A stretch of DNA of 13,265 nt from Nitrosomonadales bacterium (GTDB lineage: Bacteria > Pseudomonadota > Gammaproteobacteria > Burkholderiales > Gallionellaceae). Made by a program: the position numbers and the translations under genes. Under the pieces are notes generated by a model that did not search any database, was not told where the DNA came from, and worked only from the letters and a program-made list of their open reading frames with translations. Location of the stretch: contig JACREA010000228.1 in the NCBI GenBank assembly GCA_016218465.1, forward strand, positions 1 to 13,265. Direction: 5' to 3'. Shown here one piece after another: positions 7,007 to 13,265 of this stretch (its first letter is position 1; every line of letters begins with the position of its first letter).

Positions 7007-7027
7007 CCATTCAGTCTTGGTGTTGTT

Positions 7028-7267
7028 ATGGTACGAAACCAGAATGACTCTCTTCGCGCAACGCTCGCAGAAAATATTAAAGCGTTTCGGAGCATACAAG
7101 GGCTGTCTCAAGAAGGACTCGCAGAACTTTGCGGTTTGCACCGCACCTATATCGGCTCGGTCGAAAGACAAGAGCGAAATGTCACCCTCAGCACATTAGA
7201 AATAATTTCTGTAGCCTTAGGTACTACCGTACCGGAACTTCTTACTCGTTCAAAGAGCAAGCGGTAA
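7028..7267 (+). CDS. Restriction-modification controller (C) protein, HTH_XRE
   Basis: A 79-residue single-domain helix-turn-helix regulator. LSQEGLAELCGLHRTYIGSV (26-45) followed by ERQERNVTL is the hallmark of C proteins, with the recognition helix in HRTYIGSVER. C proteins are dimers that bind C-boxes, activate their own C-R operon and delay endonuclease production until the host is methylated. I prefer ATG 7028 because the usual C-protein length is about 80 residues and the -10 region of its promoter should fall near 6992-7000; ATG 6998 or 7001 would add 10 or 9 residues (MMTPFSLGVV) and remain possible. No clear Shine-Dalgarno precedes either start, consistent with the leaderless or near-leaderless C transcripts known in this class. 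It is 19 bp upstream of the endonuclease gene on the same strand. Confidence 0.88.
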   Translation: MVRNQNDSLRATLAENIKAFRSIQGLSQEGLAELCGLHRTYIGSVERQERNVTLSTLEIISVALGTTVPELLTRSKSKR

Positions 7268-7286
7268 ATACAGACAAGGGGGAGCG

Positions 7287-8063
7287 GTGAGCCTTAATAG
7301 CAAAGATAAGAAGAAGCTACTCGAAAGTCTTGAACGCCTTACACCAGCTCAATTTCATTGGATTAAAGCAGCAATTTTTGCCTTTGATACGCCCCGCGTA
7401 TTCTGGCGAGCATCCAACTCTAACCTAGTGACACAATCAGTACTCGATAACCTTGGAGATCGCCTACTCAGTCACCATGCCAATAGTCGGCAATCCCTCA
7501 GTAAAGATCGCTTTGAATTCGCCCTTGAAGCGGCCCTTAATGCTTCAAATATTTCTGCCCAGCTTGTCGCAAGCCGTACTAATCGTGGCCATGACATAAC
7601 TGTTATGGGTGTCCCCGTAAGTCTAAAAACAGAGGCCGCAAAGAGCATTAAGGAAAACACCATCCATGTAAGCAAGTGGATGGAGCTAGGCAAAGGCAAA
7701 TGGGAGCTTCCTCGTTTGAGAGACCTCTTTCTGGAGCATATGCAAAGCTATGAGCGCATCTTCACTCTACGCTGCCTTACTTCTGATCCGACCCAAATTA
7801 GGTACGAACTGGTTGAAATACCTAAATCGCTTTTGCTTGAAGCAAAAAATTGTGAGTTTGAAGTATGTAAGAACAGTAAGCAAAATCCCAAGCCTGGCTA
7901 CGGTTACATAAAGGATGCTTCTGGAAATATTAAATTTGAGTTGTATTTCGACGGTGGCACAGAGCGAAAACTACAGATCAAACACTTAAGAAAAGATTTA
8001 TGTAAGGTACATGCCACTTGGAAATTCGGATTAACGGCACTTAAGCAATCGCTCACGTGCTAG
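7287..8063 (+). CDS. Putative type II restriction endonuclease
   Basis: A 258-residue protein called an endonuclease mainly from context: it follows a C gene and faces a DNA methyltransferase. Internal support is a PD-(D/E)xK-like core, GHDITVMGVPVSLKTEA (101-117), in which Asp103 and the SLK triad (112-114, with Lys114) sit on a predicted beta hairpin and Glu116 follows. Ser replaces the usual Glu/Asp before x-K, a variant known in some type II enzymes. The remainder is not recognised; the recognition sequence is unknown. Translation starts at GTG 7287 after a strong GGGGGAG ribosome-binding site. A sample of the gene, 7321-7380, has 23 of 60 G+C, against 37 of 60 in the ABC ATPase at 4201-4260, which suggests transfer. 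Its last 33 bases overlap the 3' end of the methyltransferase gene on the other strand. Confidence 0.75.
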   Translation: MSLNSKDKKKLLESLERLTPAQFHWIKAAIFAFDTPRVFWRASNSNLVTQSVLDNLGDRLLSHHANSRQSLSKDRFEFALEAALNASNISAQLVASRTNRGHDITVMGVPVSLKTEAAKSIKENTIHVSKWMELGKGKWELPRLRDLFLEHMQSYERIFTLRCLTSDPTQIRYELVEIPKSLLLEAKNCEFEVCKNSKQNPKPGYGYIKDASGNIKFELYFDGGTERKLQIKHLRKDLCKVHATWKFGLTALKQSLTC

Positions 8064-8996
8064 CTCAGCATACTCACTCTTGAGTTCGATCCCAACACTG
8101 TTTCGCCCAAGCTCATTACAAACAACTCCAGTAGTACCCGATCCAAAGAATGGATCCAGCACGTAATCACCACAACGCGAACCTGCGGAAACGCACAGTT
8201 GTACGAGTGCGCGCGGATACACCGCGAAATGACTACCAGGATATGGTTCAGTATTGACGTTCCAGACAGTTCGGCGATTCTTAGTTTGCTGCTTTGCATC
8301 TTGAGCTGTTTCCATGACCGCCTCCCAATCGTAAAAGTACTTCTCCGATTTAGAAAAAAGGAAAACATACTCATGAGAACGCGTTGGACGATCCTTTACG
8401 CTCTCAGGTTGGCAGTTTGGCTTGTTCCAGATAATGTCTGTGCGTAAATACCAACCATCCTCCTGTAGGGCGAATGCAAGTCTCCATGGCACCCCGATCA
8501 AATCTTTTGGTTTCAAACCTTCAGGAGTCGGCGGACGATAGTCCATTGCTCTACCCTTGTTTTTGTCGTCCGCATCCCGCCAAGTACGACCACCTGATGT
8601 ATAACTATCTCCGATATTCAGCCACAAGGTACCGTCATCAGCTATAGTTCTACGAACCTCGCGGAATAGACAAACCAAATCCGCTATGTAGGTATCCACC
8701 GAAGCTTCCGCTCCTATCTGCCCTTCAACCCCATAATCACGCAACCCCCAATAGGGCGGTGAAGTCACTACGCATTGAAAATGACGATCTGGAAAATCGT
8801 GGAGTACACGCCTTGCATCACCCACGATAATTTCGCAACGATTCTTTGGGTGGTCCTGCAAATGTTCTGCAAGGGTTTTCGGCTCTTCATGAAAGAGGTC
8901 CAACTCCTTCGTAATGGGAGTTATGGAATGTGGCTTGTCGGTATCACAACCTACTGACTCTGGATGGACTTCTAGCATTTTTTCATTGAAATTCAT
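8031..8996 (-). CDS. Site-specific DNA methyltransferase, beta class (N4-cytosine or N6-adenine)
   Basis: A 321-residue amino-methyltransferase with motifs in beta-class order: the catalytic TSPPYWGLRDYG first (78-89), a variable central region likely to hold the target recognition domain (about 133-205), then the SAM-binding DPFFGSGTTG (281-290). SPPY, in contrast to DPPY or NPPY, is commoner among N4-cytosine enzymes, but the base cannot be settled by eye. It protects the host from the endonuclease encoded convergently. I chose ATG 8996 because a near-consensus promoter (9013-9041) lies immediately upstream; the longer frame to TTG 9041 would start inside that promoter. There is no Shine-Dalgarno, and the leader would be only about 10 bases. 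ATG codon 7 is an alternative start. The 3' end overlaps the endonuclease gene by 33 bp. Confidence 0.92.
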   Translation of the reverse strand: MNFNEKMLEVHPESVGCDTDKPHSITPITKELDLFHEEPKTLAEHLQDHPKNRCEIIVGDARRVLHDFPDRHFQCVVTSPPYWGLRDYGVEGQIGAEASVDTYIADLVCLFREVRRTIADDGTLWLNIGDSYTSGGRTWRDADDKNKGRAMDYRPPTPEGLKPKDLIGVPWRLAFALQEDGWYLRTDIIWNKPNCQPESVKDRPTRSHEYVFLFSKSEKYFYDWEAVMETAQDAKQQTKNRRTVWNVNTEPYPGSHFAVYPRALVQLCVSAGSRCGDYVLDPFFGSGTTGVVCNELGRNSVGIELKSEYAELARERLLKCR

Positions 8997-9007
8997 TACT
9001 TGAGTGC

Positions 9008-9041
9008 TACTTATAGTATTCAAACATCCAGAGAACGTCAA
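9008..9041 (-). promoter_or_regulatory. Methyltransferase promoter with C-box over the -10 element
   Basis: On the minus strand: TTGACG (9041-9036), a 17-base spacer, then TACTAT (9018-9013), a strong sigma-70 promoter with a predicted start near 9006, about 10 bases before ATG 8996. The palindrome TACTATAAGTA (9018-9008) covers the -10 box and has the same core as the left C operator at 6957-6968. C protein bound here should block RNA polymerase, giving negative control of M as described for Esp1396I. Confidence 0.75.
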
Positions 9042-9085
9042 GGATCAAGCTATTGGGGTGCTTCGCAATTGTAAGCGACATCCAC

Positions 9086-11215
9086 CTATGGCAAGCGGCT
9101 GTCCGCGAGCCTGGAATTGGTTTTCAGTAGTCCTGCCTCATCGCTGAGTACATGAGCGGCTTCGTTCAGCAATATATCCTTAGCGTTTTTATTCGCATCC
9201 TCGATGGCCAGGTCAGCGCTGAGTTTACGTTCGCTGGATAACATGCCGTCGTCCTGAAGTGCATGGTTCATGGACTCGGCAGATGCCTTGCCAGATTCAT
9301 GGTTTCCCTTGTTTTTCTCACGAGCCTTTTCGCGTGCTTCCTGCGTTGCATGCTCTTTACGGCGGTCGGCTTCATTGAGCGAGATCAGGTTTTCCCGGCG
9401 CAGTTTGTTGAACTCGGCAATATCTTCCTGCAAATACTGGAAGTCTTTGTCATGGCTTACGCGCTTGTTGTGGTTTGCGATCAACGTGGGCATGATCCCT
9501 GTCAGATCACCTGCCGGCGTATAGTCAGCCGCCTTTATCTGTGTCCAGGGCAAGGCATTGTCGAAGCTGGATTCACCAAATTCCTCCGCGTCAGTCACCG
9601 TCGGAAGGGCGATATCCGGAGCCACGCCGCGCAATTGGGTGGTGCCGCCATTGATACGGAAAAACTGGGCGATGGTCATCTTGAGTTCGCCGAATTTCGG
9701 TTTGTCATTGCTCGCGATTTGATCAAGATCTGCCACGGTCTGCACTGTGCCTTTTCCAAAGCTGGGCTCACCGATCACAACTCCTCGCCCGTAATCCTGT
9801 ATCGCTGCCGCGAAAATTTCCGAGGCCGAGGCCGAGGCACGATTGATGAGCACTCCCAGCGGACCATCCCAGGCAAGGCCTGCATTCGTGTCGCTCTCAA
9901 CGGATACCCTGCCCTTGGAGTCGCGTTGCTGTACCACGGGGCCTTTGTCAATGAACAGGCCGGTCAGTTCGATGGCTTCGTTCAATGAACCGCCGCCATT
10001 GTTACGCAGGTCCACCAGCACGCCATCCACCTTGTCTTTTTTCAGTTCATCCAGCAGGAGCGATACATCCCGGGTAGCACTTTTGAAATCCTTGTCGCCT
10101 TTCTGGCGGGCAGCAAAATCCTGATAGAAGCCGGGCAGGGAGATCACGCCGATGTGGCGCGTTACCGCCCCCTCTTTAACCTCGATGATTGATTTCTTCG
10201 CGGCCTGCTTATCCAGGCTGATCTTTTTTCGAACCAGTGAAATGAGGTTGTGTTTGCCATCAGCGCCCGCTTCTGCGGGCAGCACATCAAGACGCACCAC
10301 AGAATCTTCTGCGCCGCGTATCAAGGCCACCGCGTCGTCAATGCGCCAGCCCATGATTTCAGTCATCGGGCCATCTTCGCCTTGCCCGACTCCCACGATG
10401 CGGTCACCGGCTTTCAGCTTGCCCGACAGGGCCGCCGGGCCGCCTGCCACCAGCTCGCGGATCGTAGTGTATTCATCCCTGGTATTAAGCACGGCGCCGA
10501 TGCCAACAAGTGATAGTTTCATCGATATATCGAACTCTTCAGAAGCGCGCACCCCGAAATAATTGGTATGCGGGTCTATGGCCGTCGCATAGGCGTTCAT
10601 GAAGGTTTGAAATGCGTCTTCACTTTTGATCTTGGAGAGGCTGTTCAGGGAATTGTCATAGCGTTTCCCCAGTGTTTCGATGATGCTTTGATTATCCTTG
10701 CCGGCCAGTTTGAGACGCAGCCAGTCGTTTTTGACTCGCTTGCGCCACAAATCATTCAACTCGTCTTCAGATTTTGGCCATGGCGCATTCTTGCGGGTGT
10801 ATTGATAGCTTTCCTTCTTCTTGAAGTCAAAACCATTGGTCAGCAAGGAGCGGGCATAGCTAAGGCGTTCAGTCATTCGCTGCTGATAGAGATTAAATAT
10901 GGCGAAAGGGATGCTCAGGTCTTCGTCGAGTATTGCGTCGTCAAGCCTGGTTCGCGCATCGGCGAAATGATCAATGTCAGCCTGTAGGAAGAATACCTTT
11001 TCGCTATCCAGCATCTTCAGATAGTTGTCGAATATTTGCGAAGATAAACTATCGTCCAGCGTCAAGTGTTTGTAATGATACCGGCTTAGAATTTCAGCGG
11101 ATAAAAGAGCTGCTTGAGGCTGTTGTTCCAGCGGCATAAGCTGCGGGGCGGCCTGCGTTGTATTGAGCGCAGCCAAAGCAAACGCCAGCAATATCCACAG
11201 TAACTTATTTTTCAT
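9086..11215 (-). CDS. prc: Carboxy-terminal processing (tail-specific) protease, S41 family, Prc-like
   Basis: A 709-residue periplasmic serine protease close in length to E. coli Prc (682). It begins with a Sec signal peptide (MKNKLLWILLAFALAAL..., cleavage probably after AQA near residue 22). An N-terminal helical domain runs to about 230, a PDZ domain covers about 235-330 (GGPAALSGKLKAGDRIVGVG), and the S41 catalytic core follows: VDLRNNGGGS (401-410), SASASEIFAAAIQDYG (461-476) and GEPSFGKGTVQ (482-492). The Ser463/Lys488 dyad has the same 25-residue spacing as in E. coli Prc. The C-terminal DUF3340-like region (about 540-709) is lysine- and glutamate-rich. Prc trims lipoproteins and peptidoglycan hydrolases and processes C-terminal tails. 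The gene reads toward the methyltransferase gene with no obvious terminator between; upstream is a 310-bp gene-free region. No strong Shine-Dalgarno is seen at ATG 11215. Confidence 0.93.
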   Translation of the reverse strand: MKNKLLWILLAFALAALNTTQAAPQLMPLEQQPQAALLSAEILSRYHYKHLTLDDSLSSQIFDNYLKMLDSEKVFFLQADIDHFADARTRLDDAILDEDLSIPFAIFNLYQQRMTERLSYARSLLTNGFDFKKKESYQYTRKNAPWPKSEDELNDLWRKRVKNDWLRLKLAGKDNQSIIETLGKRYDNSLNSLSKIKSEDAFQTFMNAYATAIDPHTNYFGVRASEEFDISMKLSLVGIGAVLNTRDEYTTIRELVAGGPAALSGKLKAGDRIVGVGQGEDGPMTEIMGWRIDDAVALIRGAEDSVVRLDVLPAEAGADGKHNLISLVRKKISLDKQAAKKSIIEVKEGAVTRHIGVISLPGFYQDFAARQKGDKDFKSATRDVSLLLDELKKDKVDGVLVDLRNNGGGSLNEAIELTGLFIDKGPVVQQRDSKGRVSVESDTNAGLAWDGPLGVLINRASASASEIFAAAIQDYGRGVVIGEPSFGKGTVQTVADLDQIASNDKPKFGELKMTIAQFFRINGGTTQLRGVAPDIALPTVTDAEEFGESSFDNALPWTQIKAADYTPAGDLTGIMPTLIANHNKRVSHDKDFQYLQEDIAEFNKLRRENLISLNEADRRKEHATQEAREKAREKNKGNHESGKASAESMNHALQDDGMLSSERKLSADLAIEDANKNAKDILLNEAAHVLSDEAGLLKTNSRLADSRLP

Positions 11216-11433
11216 TTGTATATCCAGAAGGAAAATATGGGGCAGAGCACATTTAAACGATTGAAGATGGACAGGATAAAAGGCGCCAAGTTCAATATTT
11301 TATCCGATATGGAAATCAACTTGAGTCCAAATGATTCATGACACTGGAAACATCATTGTTGCATCCAACTCTGATCGGAAAATGCCGTCATTGGCCTTAG
11401 TCTGTGTACCTTCGCCAAATCCGAAGATCTCAG

Positions 11434-11474
11434 GGGTGATTTGTTTTCATTCTGCTGATTCTGGCAGATCACCC
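11434..11474. promoter_or_regulatory. Stem-loop upstream of the old-yellow-enzyme gene
   Basis: GGGTGATTTG (11434-11443) pairs with CAGATCACCC (11465-11474) over 10 positions with one G-U, around a 21-base loop. No T run follows, so it is not an intrinsic terminator. It lies just before the candidate promoter and may be an operator for an unidentified regulator. Confidence 0.4.
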
Positions 11475-11486
11475 GTTGCGCTGACC

Positions 11487-11495
11487 TGCTAAAAT
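11487..11495 (+). promoter_or_regulatory. Candidate extended -10 element for the oxidoreductase gene
   Basis: TGCTAAAAT is an extended -10 motif, closely similar to the TGCTAAACT before rnpB. It would give a transcript starting near 11502, about 24 bases before ATG 11526. No -35 hexamer is evident. Confidence 0.35.
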
Positions 11496-11525
11496 TCGCC
11501 ATCTTTTCAGCCAACCTGAACTGCC

Positions 11526-12614
11526 ATGACCAGCCCACTTTTTTCTCCGCTCCATTTACGCCAACTTGCTCTAGCGAACCGCATCGTGATCGCGCCGATG
11601 TGTCAGTACTCGGCACAGGACGGCAATGTGGGCGACTGGCACGTGATGCATCTGGGGAATTTGTCGCACAGCGGCGCGGCGATGCTGATTGTGGAAGCGA
11701 CCGGGGTCGCGCCGGAAGGGCGCATCACGCCGAATTGTCCCGGCCTGTGGAGCGATGCCAACGAGGCCGCTTTTGCCCACGTGCTGAATGCGGTCCGGCA
11801 ATACTCGGCTATGCCCATTGCGATCCAGTTGGCTCATGCGGGGCGCAAGGCTTCATGTGCGGTGCCGTGGCAGGGCGGCAGGCAATTGCCGGAGCAGGGT
11901 GGGGGATGGGCGACTGTGGCGCCTTCCGCGATTCCGTTCAATGATTCCGATTTCGCGCCGCGGGTACTTGATAAAGTGGGTATGCAGCGGATACGCGATG
12001 CCTTCGTGCAGGCCGCGCGTCGCGCCGACCGCATCGGAATAGACTCAATCGAGCTTCATGCCGCGCACGGTTATTTGCTGCACCAGTTTCTCTCGCCGTT
12101 GACCAACGCGCGCACCGACGACTATGGCGGCAGCTTGGGAAATCGTATGCGTTTCCCGCTGGAAATATTTGCGGCTGTCCGCGCCGTCTGGCCGGAAAAC
12201 AAGCCAATGGGCATACGCGTCTCCGCCACCGATTGGGTGGAGGGCGGATGGGACCTGGAACAAACCGTGGCGTTGGCGGCGGAACTGAAAGCCAGGGGCT
12301 GCGACTTTATCCACGTCTCCAGCGGTGGCCTGTCGCCCAAACAGCAGATGGCGGGCGACCCGGGATATCAGGTGCCGTTCGCGCGACGCATCAAGCAGGA
12401 AACCGGCTTGACCACGATTGCGGTCGGTCTGATCACCGAAGCAAAACAGGCCGAAGCCATTGTGAAGGAGGACAGTGCCGACTTGGTGGCGCTGGCGCGC
12501 GGCATACTCTACGACCCGCGCTGGCCGTGGCACGCCGCCGCCGAGCTGGGCGCGCAAGTATCCGCACCACCCCAATACTGGCGCAGCTCATCGGCTGATT
12601 TGTTCAAGCCATAA
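11526..12614 (+). CDS. Old yellow enzyme family NADPH:flavin oxidoreductase, YqjM/XenA-like
   Basis: A 362-residue FMN-dependent ene-reductase of the class that includes B. subtilis YqjM (NamA) and Pseudomonas XenA. The N-terminal signature APMCQYSA places Cys26 and Tyr28 as in YqjM, where Cys26 tunes the flavin. Other visible elements are QLAHAGRK (101-108), the substrate-binding pair His178/His181 in ELHAAHGYLLHQFLSP, TDDYGGSLGNR (197-207), Arg231 near the flavin, and the C-terminal LARGILYDPRWPW (323-335). Such enzymes reduce activated C=C bonds of enals, enones, nitro compounds and quinones in the cytoplasm using NADPH; the natural substrate is usually unknown. No good Shine-Dalgarno lies before ATG 11526, but the start gives the standard N-terminus. 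It appears monocistronic: divergent from prc and followed by a terminator. Confidence 0.93.
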   Translation: MTSPLFSPLHLRQLALANRIVIAPMCQYSAQDGNVGDWHVMHLGNLSHSGAAMLIVEATGVAPEGRITPNCPGLWSDANEAAFAHVLNAVRQYSAMPIAIQLAHAGRKASCAVPWQGGRQLPEQGGGWATVAPSAIPFNDSDFAPRVLDKVGMQRIRDAFVQAARRADRIGIDSIELHAAHGYLLHQFLSPLTNARTDDYGGSLGNRMRFPLEIFAAVRAVWPENKPMGIRVSATDWVEGGWDLEQTVALAAELKARGCDFIHVSSGGLSPKQQMAGDPGYQVPFARRIKQETGLTTIAVGLITEAKQAEAIVKEDSADLVALARGILYDPRWPWHAAAELGAQVSAPPQYWRSSSADLFKP

Positions 12615-12621
12615 GGTTGAT

Positions 12622-12648
12622 AACGCGGAAGCAATAAGGCCGCGTTTT
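12622..12648 (+). terminator. Intrinsic terminator of the oxidoreductase gene
   Basis: AACGCGG (12622-12628) pairs with CCGCGTT (12640-12646) around an 11-base loop and is followed by TT, making a run of four T in all. It is 8 bases past the stop codon. The T run is short, so termination may be moderate. The duplicated rnpB segment begins with the very next base. Confidence 0.6.
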
Positions 12649-12706
12649 CCTAGAGGTATTAACTGTCCGCGACAGAACCCCGCTTATCGGCAAGATTCAC
12701 TTTTTT
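12649..12706 (+). pseudogene. Decayed duplicate of the rnpB 3' end
   Basis: These 58 bases align with 6833-6889 of the intact rnpB: CCTAGAGG, then ACTGTCC, CGACAGAACCC, GCTTATCGG, and TTCACTTTTTT are retained. Differences include one extra base near 12660 and single changes that break the P1 strand (GCCAGCTTC becomes GCAAGATTC) and the CCCGG block. Only the 3' tail is present; no other rnpB part is recognisable upstream, so it cannot make RNase P RNA. It lies in direct orientation 5.8 kb from the intact gene, as expected of an old attachment-site duplication left by an integrating element. Its last bases code for the C-terminus and stop of the WYL-type gene on the other strand. Confidence 0.8.
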
Positions 12707-13265
12707 GCCGGTTGATTCACATACTGCTTGGCCGCATCAGCCAGCAACTTGCTAATCTTCCTTCGCAACGCAACAGGGGCGGTCACTTCAATACCATTTC
12801 CTTGCGACATGAGCCACCAATGCAACTGCCAGGAATCCGCAACGGTAGCGGTCAGTTTCACGCGATCTCCTTCGCTCTGTAATTTTTGATCTAGGGATAA
12901 CGGCGTTTCTTCAAGGATGCGTGCCAGCCACTCTGTCACCCATGCGCTTAATCGAACTGTCTTGCCGTTGCCAAAATGCAACCCACCCGCCTGAATGTAC
13001 GCATCCAAATCAAAGCCATCTGGGCGCTTTATCGGCTCGCCGGTGCGTGTGGCACTTGTCATGCGATGCACCGCGTAAAGACGCACATCGGCGTAGTCAA
13101 AGGCTGTAGCCACCAAATAGGTGACAGGGCCGCGACTCACCATTCCCAACGGATGTAGCCGCATTGGTTTAATTTCCTCGGAATCCATCCCACGATATTC
13201 GACCCCGATCTGTTCATCCGCCAGCAGTGCTTCTTGCACTGCAACCAGCACTGAAGAATCAATCA
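12697..13265 (-). CDS. WYL-domain transcriptional regulator, 5' end missing
   Basis: C-terminal 189 residues of a WYL-type regulator; the frame remains open to the right edge (…IDSSVLVAVQEALLADEQ), so the DNA-binding N-terminus lies outside the window and the GTG at 13251 is internal. The WYL-domain pattern is visible: ALLADEQIGVEYRG, then PLGMVSRGPVTYLVATAFDY and VRLYAVHRM, where the eponymous W-Y-L is T-Y-L, followed by a WCX-like C-terminal extension ending in ISKLLADAAKQYVNQPAKK. WYL domains bind nucleic acid or nucleotide-like ligands, and such regulators often control phage-defence or DNA-damage genes. The last two Lys codons and the TGA stop fall within the duplicated rnpB end, so the gene end may have been shaped by integration. 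Target genes are not visible here. Confidence 0.8.
   Translation of the reverse strand, partial: IDSSVLVAVQEALLADEQIGVEYRGMDSEEIKPMRLHPLGMVSRGPVTYLVATAFDYADVRLYAVHRMTSATRTGEPIKRPDGFDLDAYIQAGGLHFGNGKTVRLSAWVTEWLARILEETPLSLDQKLQSEGDRVKLTATVADSWQLHWWLMSQGNGIEVTAPVALRRKISKLLADAAKQYVNQPAKK

Larger units (their letters stand above)
11216..11525. other. Intergenic region between divergent prc and old-yellow-enzyme genes
   Basis: This 310-bp stretch carries no convincing gene; the minus-strand frame at 11353-11616 runs into the oxidoreductase gene and looks like a shadow. It should contain the promoters of both flanking genes. I see a stem-loop at 11434-11474 and an extended -10 element at 11487-11495 for the rightward gene. 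No clear -35/-10 pair was found for prc. Confidence 0.6.

Noticed and set aside
6998..7027. Start of the C protein at ATG 6998 or 7001
   Set aside because: It would place the start codon in or before the likely -10 region and inside the 11-bp inverted repeat, and adds residues not typical of C proteins. Kept as an alternative only.
6455..7171. 238-codon minus-strand open frame across rnpB and the start of the C gene
   Set aside because: It is antisense to the intact RNase P RNA and to a recognisable C protein; its product shows no family features. Only its stretch after rnpB was considered as a possible gene remnant.
9263..9988. 241-codon plus-strand frame opposite prc
   Set aside because: It is a shadow of the S41 protease C-terminal half; no recognisable domain.
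6833..12706. Complete mobile island with its own integrase
   Set aside because: The direct repeats suggest integration, but there is no integrase, transposase or excisionase between them, and prc and the oxidoreductase look like ordinary chromosomal genes.
6400..13265. CRISPR array, tRNA genes or insertion sequences
   Set aside because: No regularly spaced repeats, tRNA-like cloverleaf sequences or transposase-like frames were seen.

Overview
The window looks like a chromosomal segment of a betaproteobacterium. The evidence is a PilU-type pilus ATPase, a long Prc-type S41 protease, HemJ, a stand-alone RlmL and a bacterial class A RNase P RNA, in moderately GC-rich DNA. A Gallionellaceae/Nitrosomonadales-like host is my guess from overall gene flavour and is not proven by the sequence.

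Left part (1-6402). The end of a pilU gene on the plus strand converges with a compact minus-strand series that reads from right to left: VanZ-like membrane protein, thioredoxin-like [2Fe-2S] ferredoxin, alpha/beta hydrolase, ABC ATPase, ABC-2 permease, HemJ and RlmL. Several junctions overlap or nearly touch (ATGA between hydrolase and ATPase, TGATG between ferredoxin and hydrolase, 3 bp between hemJ and rlmL), so much of it is probably one operon. The exception is the ATPase-permease gap, which holds a long imperfect inverted repeat of the TTCGTGTTTTTCGTGG type.

Middle part (6533-9041). rnpB is intact and is followed directly by an AT-richer type II restriction-modification cassette. A small controller (C) protein and a putative endonuclease read rightwards, and a beta-class DNA methyltransferase reads leftwards; R and M overlap tail to tail by 33 bp. 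The same 12-base operator core lies upstream of C (in a tandem operator) and across the -10 box of a near-consensus methyltransferase promoter. This predicts a circuit like that of Esp1396I, in which C autoregulates C-R and represses M. A perfect 11-bp inverted repeat sits between the operator and the C start.

Right part (9086-13265). It holds a Prc-family periplasmic protease (minus), a 310-bp intergenic region with a stem-loop, a YqjM-like old yellow enzyme (plus) with its terminator, then a decayed 58-bp copy of the 3' end of rnpB in direct orientation, and finally the C-terminal part of a WYL-type regulator (minus) whose stop codon lies inside that rnpB copy. The duplicated rnpB end suggests that the 3' end of rnpB has served as an integration site and that the segment between the copies, or the DNA to the right, was gained in one or more steps. 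No integrase is visible in the window.
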